A DNA stretch of 64,000 bases, taken from NCBI GenBank assembly GCA_964483145.1, contig CAZAAK010000002.1:1-64000 (forward strand). Direction: 5' to 3'. Below are positions 17,101 through 26,170 of this stretch, piece after piece. The position numbers and the translations under genes were made by a program. This stretch comes from Colimorpha sp964483145 (lineage in GTDB: Bacteria; Bacteroidota; Bacteroidia; Bacteroidales; P3). The stretch's first letter is position 1; every line of letters begins with the position of its first letter. Under the pieces are notes generated by a model, which saw only the letters and a list, made by a program, of their open reading frames with translations, was not told where the DNA came from and did no database searches.

Positions 17101-17108
17101 CAAAGTTA
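17101..17108 (-). promoter_or_regulatory. Promoter -7 box for dusB with a very short leader
   Basis: The minus strand reads TAACTTTG ending 12 bases before the dusB ATG. Transcription would start only about six bases ahead of the codon, so the message is close to leaderless. It fixes the dusB start at 17089. Confidence 0.65.
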
Positions 17109-17138
17109 CGAATAAAAACGGTTTTGATGGAATTTGGT

Positions 17139-17612
17139 ATGGAAAACAAGCAATTGGTGATAGACTATGTTGAGTATAGGTCGTTGCAGGAGATGCCCGA
17201 GGCGGACCGTAGGCTAATGGAGTTAGCTATGGAAGCAACAGGGAGCGCTTATGTGCCTTATTCCCATTTTCGGGTAGGTGCTGCAGTGCGGCTGGCCGAC
17301 GGTACTGTGGTGCAAGGGAGCAATCAAGAAAATATAGCTTATCCGTCTGGACTTTGTGCAGAACGGACCGCTCTGTTCGGCTCTTCTGTCAGGTGCCCCG
17401 ACCAAGCGGTGGAGGCCTTGGCTGTGGTGGGCTATCACGAAGGGTCTTTTACTGAGACTTCGCCTTGCGGTGCATGCCGACAGGTGATGTCGGAATATGA
17501 GATGCGTTACAACAACGAAATAACCATTTTCTGCTATCTTTTAGGAGGTCGAATTCGTAAGGTTTGTGGGGTGAAAAGCTTGCTTCCATTCGCTTTTGAT
17601 GCCGATTTGTAG
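17139..17612 (+). CDS. cdd: Cytidine deaminase
   Basis: Deaminates cytidine and deoxycytidine to uridine forms in pyrimidine salvage. The 157-residue protein has the zinc-site motifs of the family: CAERTALF (Cys ligand and catalytic Glu) and PCGACRQV (the other two Cys ligands). The YVPYSHFRVGAAV segment near residue 34 is typical of the homotetrameric class. ATG 17139 matches the family N-terminus; an in-frame ATG at 17127 would add four residues. It starts about 50 bp from the divergent dusB. Confidence 0.95.
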   Translation: MENKQLVIDYVEYRSLQEMPEADRRLMELAMEATGSAYVPYSHFRVGAAVRLADGTVVQGSNQENIAYPSGLCAERTALFGSSVRCPDQAVEALAVVGYHEGSFTETSPCGACRQVMSEYEMRYNNEITIFCYLLGGRIRKVCGVKSLLPFAFDADL

Positions 17613-17687
17613 AAAAATTTGTATTAAGACAAAGTGTTGAAAAACACTAGTGTAGTTTATTTTACGGAATATTTTTCGGTGAAAAAG

Positions 17688-17718
17688 TTTCGTACACTAA
17701 AATTTCTTTGTACCTTTG
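17688..17718 (+). promoter_or_regulatory. Promoter for ppiD
   Basis: TACCTTTG at 17711-17718 is a perfect -7 box. TTTC at 17688-17691 occupies the -33 position with a 19-base spacer. The predicted leader is about 50 bases. Confidence 0.75.
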
Positions 17719-17771
17719 CACGCTTAAAAAGTGAAATATAACTAGAAACGATAATAAAAACAAATACTTAT

Positions 17772-19892
17772 ATGGGAATTATTGGAAGTATCAGAAAACA
17801 CTCCGGGATAGCGGTTACTGTTGTAGGTATTGCTATCGTTGCGTTCATTATCGGTGACCTTGCCAAGAACAAGAATGGTGTGCCCGACATGGGGCGGATT
17901 GACGACCAGACCATCACTTATAACCGTTACAACGAGAAGGTTGAGGAGATGGAGAATAGCTATAAGGCTCAGCAGGGCGTTGCTCAAATTCCTAGCGATG
18001 TCGAGTATCAGTTGCGCGACCAAGTTTGGCAAAATTTGGTAACAGAGACCCTCACTGACAAGGAATTTGAGAAGTTGGGTCTGCAACTTAGCGGTGCTGA
18101 GTTGAACGATATGTATATGGGTACTTTTGTTCACCCTTATATCCGTCAAATCTTCACTGATCCCCAAACTGGCAACTTCAATCCTGCCACTGTTAGGCAG
18201 TATATGTCCAATTTCGACAACCTTGACACCGCTCAGCGTATGCAATTGGTGGAGATAGAAAAGACAGTGAAAGAGGACCGCAAGCAACAAAAATATAGTG
18301 CATTGATTTCGCGTGGCATGTATATGCCCAAAGCTATTGCCAACCAAGTTGCCCAGATGGGCAGCAAGTTGAGCAACGTTACTGCCATCAATTGCAGATA
18401 CCAATCGGTAAACGATGAAGAAATTGGAGCTTTAACTGATCAGGATTACCAAAACTACTATAACAAGCACAAGGCTGAGTTCCGCTTGCGTGATGAGATT
18501 CGAGAGATAGACTATGTAATTTATCCCGTTGTCCCCACCCAGCAGGACATGGCAAACATTCAAGAAGAAGTGCAAAAGACTTGGGGTGAGTTCCAGACTG
18601 TTGCTCCCGAGGAGTTGACATTTTTCGTCAACGCAGAATCCTCCCGTAACTATGACTCTACCTACCGTAAGGCCAGTGAGTTTGCTAGTCCTATGGATAG
18701 TGCCTTAGCGTCTGTTGGTGAAGGCGGGTTCATCAGTCCTCGCATTGTGGGTAATGAATGGATGATGGCCAAAGTGCTGAACGTTGCAAATCGTCCTGAT
18801 AGTTTGCGGGCAAGCACGATTTATATCTTCAACGACAAGGCCGGTGGCAATATCACCCGTAGCGATGAGCAGGCCAAACAACTTGCCGACAGTGTGATGA
18901 ATGTGTTGAAAAACGGTAAGATGAGTTTTGAGGATGCGGTAAAGCAGTATTCGGATGATCCCCAGAAATCGCAGAACAACGGTGATATGGGTTGGGCTCT
19001 TGATGGTAGCTATGGATTTATCAATGAAGATGTTGTAAATACGCCAGAAGGTGGCATGTTTGTAAAACAGCACCCTCAGGAGGTTGGTTATTTTCTCGTG
19101 AAAGTTACAGGCAAGACTCCATTGCACAAGAAGTACCGCGTGGCTGTAATTGCTCGCGAAATCGCTGCTAGTGAGGCAACATCGCGCAACATTTACAATG
19201 AGGCCAACAAGTTTGCCGGTAGCAACCGCACTTGCGCAGAGATGACCGCAACTGCGCAGAAAGAGAATTTGCAGGTGCGCAACGCTATGGTGAGTGCTAT
19301 GCAGTATGGTATTGGTGGTGTCAGCAATGCTCGTAGTATTGTCCAATGGGCATACAAAGAGGACACTGAGGTTGGCACTGTGGCAGACCAGATTTTCGAA
19401 GGTGATGACATGTATATTGTGGCTGCATTGAAGGACGTATACAAGGTAGGGTACGCTTCCCTTGATCAGGTTCGTCCAATGATAGAGAATCAGGTTCGCA
19501 TTGAGAAGAAAGCTGAAGTGTTGAAAGCACGTCTTGAGGAGGCCAAAAATGGGGGTGGTAACCTTGCTACCATCGCTACTAAGGTGAACGCAACTGTTGA
19601 TACCCTTGACAGCGTCTCCTTCAACGACTACTATTTGGGTCAGTATGGCATGGAGCCCAAAGTACAGGCTGCCATTGCTGCCTCGGCTGCCAACAAATTA
19701 GTAGGTCCTATACAAGGTGCCAATGGTGTATATATGATTAGCGTCAACGCTAAGATGGATAATCCTGCCTCAGCTAATGCCGATGCTATCCGCCAGCAAA
19801 AAGAGCAGACTTTTATGCAAGGTTTGCGGGGTATTCAGCAAGTGCTGAAAGATAATGCAAAGATTGAGGATAACCGTATCAAATTCTTCTAA
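17772..19892 (+). CDS. ppiD: Peptidyl-prolyl isomerase, PpiD/SurA-like
   Basis: An inner-membrane-anchored periplasmic folding factor. The 706-residue protein has one N-terminal membrane anchor (about 12-31, GIAVTVVGIAIVAFIIGDLA), a SurA-N-like chaperone region (about 40-200), a parvulin domain (about 340-445: MSFEDAVKQYSDDPQKSQNNG, then NGDMGWALDG and VGYFLVKV), and a helical C-terminal region. PpiD assists newly exported proteins near the Sec translocon. It has its own promoter, and its stop codon overlaps the start of the next gene (TAATG). Confidence 0.92.
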   Translation: MGIIGSIRKHSGIAVTVVGIAIVAFIIGDLAKNKNGVPDMGRIDDQTITYNRYNEKVEEMENSYKAQQGVAQIPSDVEYQLRDQVWQNLVTETLTDKEFEKLGLQLSGAELNDMYMGTFVHPYIRQIFTDPQTGNFNPATVRQYMSNFDNLDTAQRMQLVEIEKTVKEDRKQQKYSALISRGMYMPKAIANQVAQMGSKLSNVTAINCRYQSVNDEEIGALTDQDYQNYYNKHKAEFRLRDEIREIDYVIYPVVPTQQDMANIQEEVQKTWGEFQTVAPEELTFFVNAESSRNYDSTYRKASEFASPMDSALASVGEGGFISPRIVGNEWMMAKVLNVANRPDSLRASTIYIFNDKAGGNITRSDEQAKQLADSVMNVLKNGKMSFEDAVKQYSDDPQKSQNNGDMGWALDGSYGFINEDVVNTPEGGMFVKQHPQEVGYFLVKVTGKTPLHKKYRVAVIAREIAASEATSRNIYNEANKFAGSNRTCAEMTATAQKENLQVRNAMVSAMQYGIGGVSNARSIVQWAYKEDTEVGTVADQIFEGDDMYIVAALKDVYKVGYASLDQVRPMIENQVRIEKKAEVLKARLEEAKNGGGNLATIATKVNATVDTLDSVSFNDYYLGQYGMEPKVQAAIAASAANKLVGPIQGANGVYMISVNAKMDNPASANADAIRQQKEQTFMQGLRGIQQVLKDNAKIEDNRIKFF

Positions 19893-20419
19893 TGGCCAGT
19901 GGTCGTTTGGATGCAATAAAGGAGAAAGGCGCAGCTCTAAGGCTGCGCCTTTCTAATAATTGGCGTGATTTTCGTGAACGTATGCACCATAAGCACCGCC
20001 TGATGCTGATGGATACCGATACCCTCAAAGAGAGATTTTCAATGGAACTTACGGGTATCAATATTTTCACTTATATGGGTGTTTCGGTCATTGTGTTGCT
20101 AATTCTTTCCATGTTGCTTGTTGCATTTACTCCGCTACGCAATCTTGTACCCGGATACATTAAACCAGAGCAGCGCGAAGAAATTGCCCGTAGTGCCCAA
20201 ACCATTGATTCTTTGAAACGGGTTATTGAGGGACATGACAGAATGATAGCTGTGATACAGGCTGTTGTAAACGGTCAGCCCCTCACGGATGAACAGAAGC
20301 AGCAGACTTGTGAAATTGAGGAAGAGGTCGCCCAGTATAGACATTCAAAGGCCGATTCGTTGTTGCGCCTAGAAATAGAGGCGAAGCAGAAGCGGGCAAA
20401 AGAGCTTAAGAAAAAATGA
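19892..20419 (+). CDS. Short membrane protein resembling the N-terminus of M23 peptidases, without the peptidase domain
   Basis: A 175-residue protein: basic cytoplasmic start, one membrane segment (about 58-78, TYMGVSVIVLLILSMLLVAF), then a periplasmic helical or coiled-coil region to the end, very rich in Lys, Glu and Gln. The part around the membrane segment (FTPLRNLVPGYIKPEQREE) is the pattern I associate with the N-terminus of membrane-anchored LytM/M23 peptidases of Bacteroidota. The catalytic HxxxD and HxH domain is missing and is not found downstream in any frame before ispC. It may be a regulator or a cut-down paralogue. It is translationally coupled to ppiD. Confidence 0.75.
   Translation: MASGRLDAIKEKGAALRLRLSNNWRDFRERMHHKHRLMLMDTDTLKERFSMELTGINIFTYMGVSVIVLLILSMLLVAFTPLRNLVPGYIKPEQREEIARSAQTIDSLKRVIEGHDRMIAVIQAVVNGQPLTDEQKQQTCEIEEEVAQYRHSKADSLLRLEIEAKQKRAKELKKK
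19923..19954 (+). terminator. Perfect 13-bp hairpin inside the start of the coding region behind ppiD
   Basis: AGAAAGGCGCAGC and GCTGCGCCTTTCT pair perfectly around TCTAAG. It looks like the stem of an intrinsic terminator but lies in codons 11-21 of the next gene and has only TTT behind it. It may attenuate read-through from ppiD or stabilise the ppiD message end. Confidence 0.5.
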
Positions 20420-20490
20420 AGTCAGTTCAAAATTTTGAAACGGGCAGACCAATCTGTTATATAGTCCAAATTTCTTGATTTGCATTTGAT

Positions 20491-21627
20491 ATGAAGAGGA
20501 TTGCTATATTAGGTTCAACGGGTTCGATAGGAACACAAGCGCTGAATGTAATTCGACGACACCGTGATGCTTTTGCAGTAGAGGTGCTTTGTGCTGGCAG
20601 TAATGCTGACCTACTGATAGAGCAGGCGTTGGAGTTTGAGCCCAACGCTGTATCGATAGCCGACAAATCGAAGTACCGACAGGTGCAGAGCTCATTATCA
20701 TCTCACGACATTAAGGTGTTTTGCGGAATGGAATCCATAGCTGATTTGATGGAAATGGAGTCGATAGACCTTGTTTTGGCTTCCATCGTAGGTTTTGCGG
20801 GGCTACGTCCCACCCTAAGAGCTATTGAATACCATAAACCAATTGCATTGGCTAACAAAGAAACCATGGTGGTAGCAGGTGAAATCGTTACCCGTGCGGC
20901 CATTGAGAACCATGTTCCCATTTTACCGGTTGACTCTGAGCATTCGGCCATCTTCCAAAGCCTAGTTGGTGAGGACGGAGGTGTGGATAAGATTTTACTG
21001 ACAGCTTCTGGTGGGCCTTTCCGCGGGTATACGAAGGAACAGTTGGAGAAGGTGACGCTTGCTGATGCTCTCAAACATCCCAATTGGAGTATGGGCCGCA
21101 AGGTGACAATTGACTCGGCTTCTTTGATGAACAAGGGATTGGAGGTGATAGAGGCACGTTGGCTTTTTGATGTTCCAGCTGAACGCATTGAAGTGTTGGT
21201 ACATCCGCAGTCGGTAGTACATTCAATGGTGCAATATGTTGATGGGAGCATCAAAGCTCAACTAGGCGTGCCAACAATGGAGACGCCTATTCAATACGCT
21301 TTCAGTTTCCCAGAACGCATAGAGAGCTTTTTACCGCGGTTGAACTTTGGATTATATAGTCATTTGGACTTTGAGAATCCCGATACTAAAACCTTCCGTT
21401 GCTTGGATTTGGCGTATCAAGCCATCGCAAAAGGGGGCAACATGCCTTGTATTATGAATGCGGCTAACGAGGTTGCTGTAGGGCGTTTCATCGACGGAAA
21501 ACTCACTTTTATGCAAATTCCAGAGCTAGTGGAAGAACAGATGCAACGGGCTCCTTTTATTGCAAAACCAACCTTGGATGAGCTATTCCAAACCGATGCG
21601 GAGGTGCGGGCTAGTGCGAGGAATTAG
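20491..21627 (+). CDS. ispC: 1-deoxy-D-xylulose 5-phosphate reductoisomerase
   Basis: Converts DXP to MEP with NADPH, the second step of the MEP isoprenoid route, which supplies the substrate of UppS. The 378-residue enzyme has the NADPH motif GSTGSIGTQ at residues 8-16, ANKETMVVAGE near 128, the metal-binding PVDSEHSAIFQ near 150, the SASLMNKGLEVIEA block and HPQSVVHSMV. In many Bacteroidota it is followed by rseP; here rseP lies 11 kb away at 32096. Confidence 0.97.
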   Translation: MKRIAILGSTGSIGTQALNVIRRHRDAFAVEVLCAGSNADLLIEQALEFEPNAVSIADKSKYRQVQSSLSSHDIKVFCGMESIADLMEMESIDLVLASIVGFAGLRPTLRAIEYHKPIALANKETMVVAGEIVTRAAIENHVPILPVDSEHSAIFQSLVGEDGGVDKILLTASGGPFRGYTKEQLEKVTLADALKHPNWSMGRKVTIDSASLMNKGLEVIEARWLFDVPAERIEVLVHPQSVVHSMVQYVDGSIKAQLGVPTMETPIQYAFSFPERIESFLPRLNFGLYSHLDFENPDTKTFRCLDLAYQAIAKGGNMPCIMNAANEVAVGRFIDGKLTFMQIPELVEEQMQRAPFIAKPTLDELFQTDAEVRASARN

Positions 21628-21929
21628 TCATTACATAGTCTTAGAGAGAGAAAGACAGTTTGGGGGGCAAAGTCGTTTCTTGCAGTAGGACTTGGTGGTG
21701 AGTATTGCAGGCGGTAGTTTGCGTAAGCAGGTTGTGTAATCCGGATATAGGTATATTTTAGTGTATCTAGGCGGAACATGCGTAGGATGATTTCACATCC
21801 GGTAGTGAGTGGTCTGGTGGGATTGGTGTCGCAAGATAAGGACCATGAGAAATATTTGGTGTTACATTCGGTTAATCGGCAGATTGCGATGTGCATAAAG
21901 TGAGCATGCATATAAATTCCCCAAAACAA
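21628..21929. other. Intergenic stretch after ispC, no identified gene
   Basis: About 300 bases with open but unconvincing reading frames on both strands, no recognisable domain and no strong hairpin. It could be the decayed end of an old gene. The next recognisable element is the promoter at 21930. Confidence 0.5.
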
Positions 21930-21960
21930 TTTGTATTTTTCGTAGAAAAGTGTATCTTTG
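21930..21960 (+). promoter_or_regulatory. Textbook Bacteroidota promoter (TTTG-N19-TATCTTTG)
   Basis: TTTG at 21930-21933, a 19-base spacer, and TATCTTTG at 21953-21960 match the consensus exactly. It predicts a leader of about 105 bases before the small acidic protein at 22070. Confidence 0.85.
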
Positions 21961-22069
21961 CAAAAAAATTGAAAGTAGTATACGCTCTTTAGATGCTTGT
22001 AAAATAATGGAATAGGTAATTTCATTAGTGAATGAAACACCTAAAGGCTCAAAAAAAACAACTGTTATC

Positions 22070-22291
22070 ATGTATTGGACACTTGAATTGGCAACAAAGT
22101 TGGAGGATGCTCCGTGGCCTGCCACTAAGGACGAGTTGATTGATTATGCCCAACGTACAGGAGCCCCAATGGAGGTAATAGAAAACTTGATGGAGATTGA
22201 GGACGAAGGTGAAGCTTACGACAGTATCGAGGACCTTTGGCCCGACTATCCCACCAAAGAAGACTTCTTTTTCGAAGAGGATGAATATTAG
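22070..22291 (+). CDS. Small acidic conserved protein (DUF2795-like)
   Basis: A 73-residue, very acidic cytoplasmic protein, widespread and highly conserved in Bacteroidales (MYWTLELATKLEDAPWPATK and the DYPTKEDFFFEEDEY end). The helix-turn pattern TKDELIDYAQRTGAPMEVIENL recalls DUF2795. No enzyme activity is known to me. ATG 22070 is used because the family begins MYWTLE; an in-frame ATG at 22028 would add 14 residues. It is expressed from the consensus promoter at 21930 and is probably the first gene of an operon with the DUF2520 gene five bases later. Confidence 0.85.
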   Translation: MYWTLELATKLEDAPWPATKDELIDYAQRTGAPMEVIENLMEIEDEGEAYDSIEDLWPDYPTKEDFFFEEDEY

Positions 22292-22296
22292 CTGAT

Positions 22297-23085
22297 ATGA
22301 GAATTTCTTTTATTGGCTCGGGCAATGTGGCGACCCACCTTGCTTTGGCCATGTTTAACCGTGGTCATGTAATTGACCAAATTTGGTCGCGAAGTCTTTC
22401 CTACGCTAAATTATTGGCCAACAGGGTTCAGGCAGAACCGATTAATGATTTTTCGCAGTTGCGCACGTCGGCCTACGTGTATATTTTAGCCATAAGCGAT
22501 GATGCTCTTTATGATGTGACACCCAATCTTCACCTTGGTGATGCTTTGGTGTTGCACACTTCAGGGGCAACTCCCGCAGAGGTACTGAAAACCACTAGTA
22601 GCCGATATGGTGTCCTTTGGTCGCCACAAACTTTTGTTCGGGATGTGGCTTTAGATTATGGCGAGTTGCCTTTTTGTATTGAAGGCAATACCCAGCAGAC
22701 CGAAGCCGACATAGCGGAGCTCATAGGAATGATATCCTCACATATCTACCTTGCTAATTTTGAGCAGCGGCAGTATCTGCACCTTTCTGCCGTGCTAGTT
22801 AGTAACTTTACAAATTGCCTTTATGGCATGGCACAGCAGATATGTGGGATGCATGGTATCCCTTTCGAGATTCTTCACCCCATTATTGCTACTACAGCGC
22901 AGAAGGTCAGGTGGGGGGATGTGCGTTATCAAGTCACAGGACCGGCCGCTCGCAAGGACAGGGGAACTCTTGATGCTCACAGGGCGCTTCTTGCTGATGA
23001 CCCTCAGTTGCTCAAGATTTACAATGAATTCACTCGCCTTATCCAAACTCGAATGAAAGTAAATCAGGTTGGTGGTCATGATTGA
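22297..23085 (+). CDS. Rossmann-fold oxidoreductase, DUF2520 family
   Basis: A 262-residue protein. The N-terminal NAD(P)-binding domain (RISFIGSGNVATHLALA, GxGxxA at about 7-12) is like those of ProC and F420-dependent reductases. The C-terminal helical DUF2520 domain (about 125-262) contains LSAVLVSNFTNCLYGMAQ. Substrate and pathway are unknown. The last eight bases overlap the start of tatD, indicating coupled translation. Confidence 0.88.
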   Translation: MRISFIGSGNVATHLALAMFNRGHVIDQIWSRSLSYAKLLANRVQAEPINDFSQLRTSAYVYILAISDDALYDVTPNLHLGDALVLHTSGATPAEVLKTTSSRYGVLWSPQTFVRDVALDYGELPFCIEGNTQQTEADIAELIGMISSHIYLANFEQRQYLHLSAVLVSNFTNCLYGMAQQICGMHGIPFEILHPIIATTAQKVRWGDVRYQVTGPAARKDRGTLDAHRALLADDPQLLKIYNEFTRLIQTRMKVNQVGGHD

Positions 23086-23851
23086 CACACATTGCCACCT
23101 ATATGACGAAGCTTTTGATGGTGACCGTGATGAAGCTATAGGCAGGGCTATAGCAGCAGGGGTAGATTTGATGCTTCTCCCAGGCATAGACAGCCAAAGC
23201 TACGCGGCTCAAGAGGCTCTTGAGTTGGCTTTTCCTCAGTATTTCCGACAAATGATGGGACTCCATCCCACATCAGTTACCGCAGATTTCGAGTCGGAAC
23301 TCTCTATAGTGGAGCAGAAACTTTTCCAATCTGGGCGTTCTTATGTTGCTGTGGGAGAGATTGGTTTGGATCTTTATTGGGACAAGACTTTCTTGGAACA
23401 GCAGAAAGAAGTCCTAAGCCGACAGATGCGTTGGGCGCAAGCGCTAAAATTGCCAGTATGCTTGCACATTCGCAAGGCTTACAATGAACTTTTTGGACTT
23501 TTGCGCGATCTTGGTTTTGGTACCTATAGCGGTGTGATGCATTGTTTCGGTGGTAGTCTTCAAGAGGCTTGGCGTGCCATAGAGATGGGTTTTTACATTG
23601 GAGTTGGTGGGGTGGTTACCTTCAAGAATGCCACTTTGGCTGAAGTGGCAGCTACGGTACCGTTGGACCGTATCGTGCTTGAAACAGATGCACCCTATCT
23701 CTCACCAACACCCTATCGCGGCAAACGTAACGAGAGCGCCAATATTCCCATCATTGCCCAAAAAATTGCCAATCTTCGCGGAATCTCTCAAGAGGAGGTC
23801 GCCTTAACTACAACGCACGCGGCAGAGACCCTTTTTAGCCTAAGCAGATGA
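23078..23851 (+). CDS. tatD: TatD family metal-dependent hydrolase
   Basis: A 257-residue TIM-barrel hydrolase of the TatD/YcfH type, generally linked to DNA 3'-end trimming and repair. The metal ligands are visible: DTHCH at the start, GEIGLD near 92, CLHIRKA, the MHCF motif near 150, and ETDAPYL near 200. The start is ATG 23078, inside the end of the upstream gene; a TTG at 23069 would add three residues that the family lacks. Confidence 0.93.
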   Translation: MIDTHCHLYDEAFDGDRDEAIGRAIAAGVDLMLLPGIDSQSYAAQEALELAFPQYFRQMMGLHPTSVTADFESELSIVEQKLFQSGRSYVAVGEIGLDLYWDKTFLEQQKEVLSRQMRWAQALKLPVCLHIRKAYNELFGLLRDLGFGTYSGVMHCFGGSLQEAWRAIEMGFYIGVGGVVTFKNATLAEVAATVPLDRIVLETDAPYLSPTPYRGKRNESANIPIIAQKIANLRGISQEEVALTTTHAAETLFSLSR

Positions 23852-23954
23852 TTATCTATGTCGGCAATACTGTTTCTCTTGGGTTGTTGGCATTGCGGTA
23901 AAGCAAGAAGCAAAAGAGACCGTTGGGTTGTTTTTTCAAAGAAATATCCGGGTG

Positions 23955-24989
23955 TCAATTCTGTGAGAATTCCTTGATGCGTTGTTCTTCGCTACGACGA
24001 CAAACGAGGATTTGTCCACCCTTTTCAGATACGATATATCCGTCAAGTCCTTGCAGAACAACCTTTTTGGCATCTTCGGCATGAATGACGCAATTGCTAC
24101 ACTCGTAAAGATAGATATTGCCCACTACGCCATTTCCGTTGCTGTCTTGGTTCAGTTTATCATGTAGGGAGGCCCAATTGCCAAGGTCGCTCCATCCGCA
24201 ATCGGCAGGGTGTGTGTAAACCTTGCCTTCATAGGCGGCAGGTTCCATAATGGCATAGTCGACAGAAATTTTCTCGCAGTTTGGGAAGATGGTTTGTACA
24301 TCGTCATCCGTCTTCATGCGGTCCATGTCGTTGGCCAGATTGGGACGATATGTTTGGAATGCATTCGTAATGGTGGCAATATTCCACACAAAAATGCCGG
24401 CATTCCAAAGATAGTCGCCACTAGTGAGATACTGTTGGGCAACTTCCAAACAGGGTTTCTCCTTGAAGGCTTGCACTGGTAGTATTTCGCCACTGGCAAC
24501 CTTTGTGGAGTTGCATTTGATGTAGCCATAGCCTGTTTCTGGGCGGTTAGGTTTTATGCCAATGGTAACTATGGCATCGTTTTTGGCAGTAAAATCTAAG
24601 GTATTTTTGATGACGCGACGGAATTCTTCAGGGTTCATAACTACGGCATCGGAAGGTGTAACCACTACGTTGGCATATGCATCCTCTTGGCGGATACGCC
24701 AACTTGCCCACGCTATACAGGGAGCGGTGTTGCGTGCAGCGGGCTCTGCCAAAACGTGCGAAGTAGGTATGCTGGGAATTTGTTTGCGAACAATGTCAAC
24801 GTAGGCAGCGTTGGTGACTACCCAAAAGTTCTCCATAGGACAGATTCCTTTAAATCGGTCGACAGTGAGTTGTATGAGGGTATGTCCACAACCCAATATA
24901 TCGATGAACTGTTTGGGGAATTTGGGAGTGCTGAGTGGCCAGAATCGACTTCCAACGCCACCGGCCATGATGACTACATGATTGCTCAT
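23955..24989 (-). CDS. manC: Mannose-1-phosphate guanylyltransferase
   Basis: Makes GDP-mannose from mannose 1-phosphate and GTP, feeding polysaccharide and glycoprotein synthesis. The 344-residue protein has the nucleotidyltransferase signature MAGGVGSRFWPLSTPKFPKQ at residues 9-28, the VLAEPAARNTAPCIAWA block, VTPSDAVV for the metal-binding Asp, and FKEKP near 170. It lacks the C-terminal isomerase domain of bifunctional enzymes. It lies 44 bp behind trpS and is probably cotranscribed with it. Confidence 0.93.
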   Translation of the reverse strand: MSNHVVIMAGGVGSRFWPLSTPKFPKQFIDILGCGHTLIQLTVDRFKGICPMENFWVVTNAAYVDIVRKQIPSIPTSHVLAEPAARNTAPCIAWASWRIRQEDAYANVVVTPSDAVVMNPEEFRRVIKNTLDFTAKNDAIVTIGIKPNRPETGYGYIKCNSTKVASGEILPVQAFKEKPCLEVAQQYLTSGDYLWNAGIFVWNIATITNAFQTYRPNLANDMDRMKTDDDVQTIFPNCEKISVDYAIMEPAAYEGKVYTHPADCGWSDLGNWASLHDKLNQDSNGNGVVGNIYLYECSNCVIHAEDAKKVVLQGLDGYIVSEKGGQILVCRRSEEQRIKEFSQN

Positions 24990-25033
24990 AGAGCGTGTTA
25001 TTATGGTGAATAAAATTTGTTTGGCAGATTGGG

Positions 25034-26044
25034 TCAGTTGCGGTAGCCAATGGCATGGCGGACTTCCTTGATGGTTTTACTGGCGCTCTCGTGCGCCTTC
25101 TCCTTGCCTTGGTCCATAATGCGTCTAAGGTACTCCTCGTTGGCGGCAAGGTCTTCGAATTTCAAGCGGAAAGGCTCACAGAAGTTGACCATGTCCTCGG
25201 CTAGCTGTTTCTTCATATCGCCATAGCGAATCTGACAACGGTTGTAGAGATCATCGAAATATTCCACGGTATCTGGGGTGGAAACAGCTTTCATGAGGGT
25301 GAACAGGTTCTCGATTTCCACGGGTTTTGTTTGGTTCATCTCCGTGGGGCCACTGTCGGTCTTGGCGCGCATAATCTTCTTGCGGATAGATTTGGGGTCC
25401 TCATTGAGGAAGATGGCATTGTCCTCTCCTTCGCTTTTCCCCATTTTTCCGCTACCATTGAGACCGGGAATCTTGATCAGCTCATGACCGAAATTATAGG
25501 CTTGTGGCAATGGGAAGATTTCGTGTTTGTACATATTATTAAAGCGCTGTGCAAATGTGCGGGTCATTTCCAAGTGTTGCTCCTGGTCTTTCCCAACAGG
25601 TACCATAGTTGCCTTATGGATGATGATGTCGGCGGCCATGAGGGTCGGATAAGTGAGTAGGCCCGCATTGACGTTGTTGGGACTCTGACGTACCTTGTCC
25701 TTGAAACTGGTGACGCGTTCGAGCTCACCGAGGTAAGCATTCATATTGAGGAAGAGATATAGCTCAATAGTCTCGGGGAGGTCGCTTTGAAGGTAGATGG
25801 TTGTCTTGTTGGGGTCTAGCCCGCAGGCGATGTATTGGATGAGAATCTGACGGGCATTGCCGTAGAGATTGTCGGGGGTGGGGTGTGTGGTGAGCGAATG
25901 GTAATCTGCTACAAAGAAGTAGCAATCATATTCGTCCTGCATGCGTACGAAGTTACGTAAGGCACCAAAGTAGTTGCCTAAATGAATGTTGCCAGTAGGG
26001 CGTATGCCGCTGCAGACAATCTCGCGTTTGCTGGTATTGGTCAT
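25034..26044 (-). CDS. trpS: Tryptophanyl-tRNA synthetase
   Basis: Class I enzyme charging tRNA-Trp. The 336-residue protein has the HIGH-type motif in SGIRPTGNIHLGNYFGAL and the KMSKS-type motif KMGKS (in SGKMGKSEGEDNAIFL). It has the usual dimer length. ATG 26044 is chosen over an in-frame ATG at 26161 because the promoter box at 26118-26125 lies between them. The tRNA-Trp gene of this window is at 56604. Confidence 0.97.
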   Translation of the reverse strand: MTNTSKREIVCSGIRPTGNIHLGNYFGALRNFVRMQDEYDCYFFVADYHSLTTHPTPDNLYGNARQILIQYIACGLDPNKTTIYLQSDLPETIELYLFLNMNAYLGELERVTSFKDKVRQSPNNVNAGLLTYPTLMAADIIIHKATMVPVGKDQEQHLEMTRTFAQRFNNMYKHEIFPLPQAYNFGHELIKIPGLNGSGKMGKSEGEDNAIFLNEDPKSIRKKIMRAKTDSGPTEMNQTKPVEIENLFTLMKAVSTPDTVEYFDDLYNRCQIRYGDMKKQLAEDMVNFCEPFRLKFEDLAANEEYLRRIMDQGKEKAHESASKTIKEVRHAIGYRN

Positions 26045-26117
26045 ATTTGTTTTTTGATGAATGGCAGTTGTGATAAATCTCTTGAATTGTTGTAAATGCC
26101 GGCTTGCAAATAAAGTG

Positions 26118-26125
26118 CAAAAGTA
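26118..26125 (-). promoter_or_regulatory. Promoter -7 box for trpS-manC
   Basis: The minus strand reads TACTTTTG. It predicts a leader of about 65 bases and excludes the upstream in-frame ATG of trpS. Confidence 0.65.
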
Positions 26126-26170
26126 CGAAAAAAATATAGATAAACAGCAAAATGGCAACAAAATGGCAAC

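Noticed and set aside
21624..22040. 138-codon minus-strand frame between ispC and the DUF2795-like gene
   Set aside because: No start signal or domain, and it crosses the consensus promoter at 21930-21960. At most a relic.
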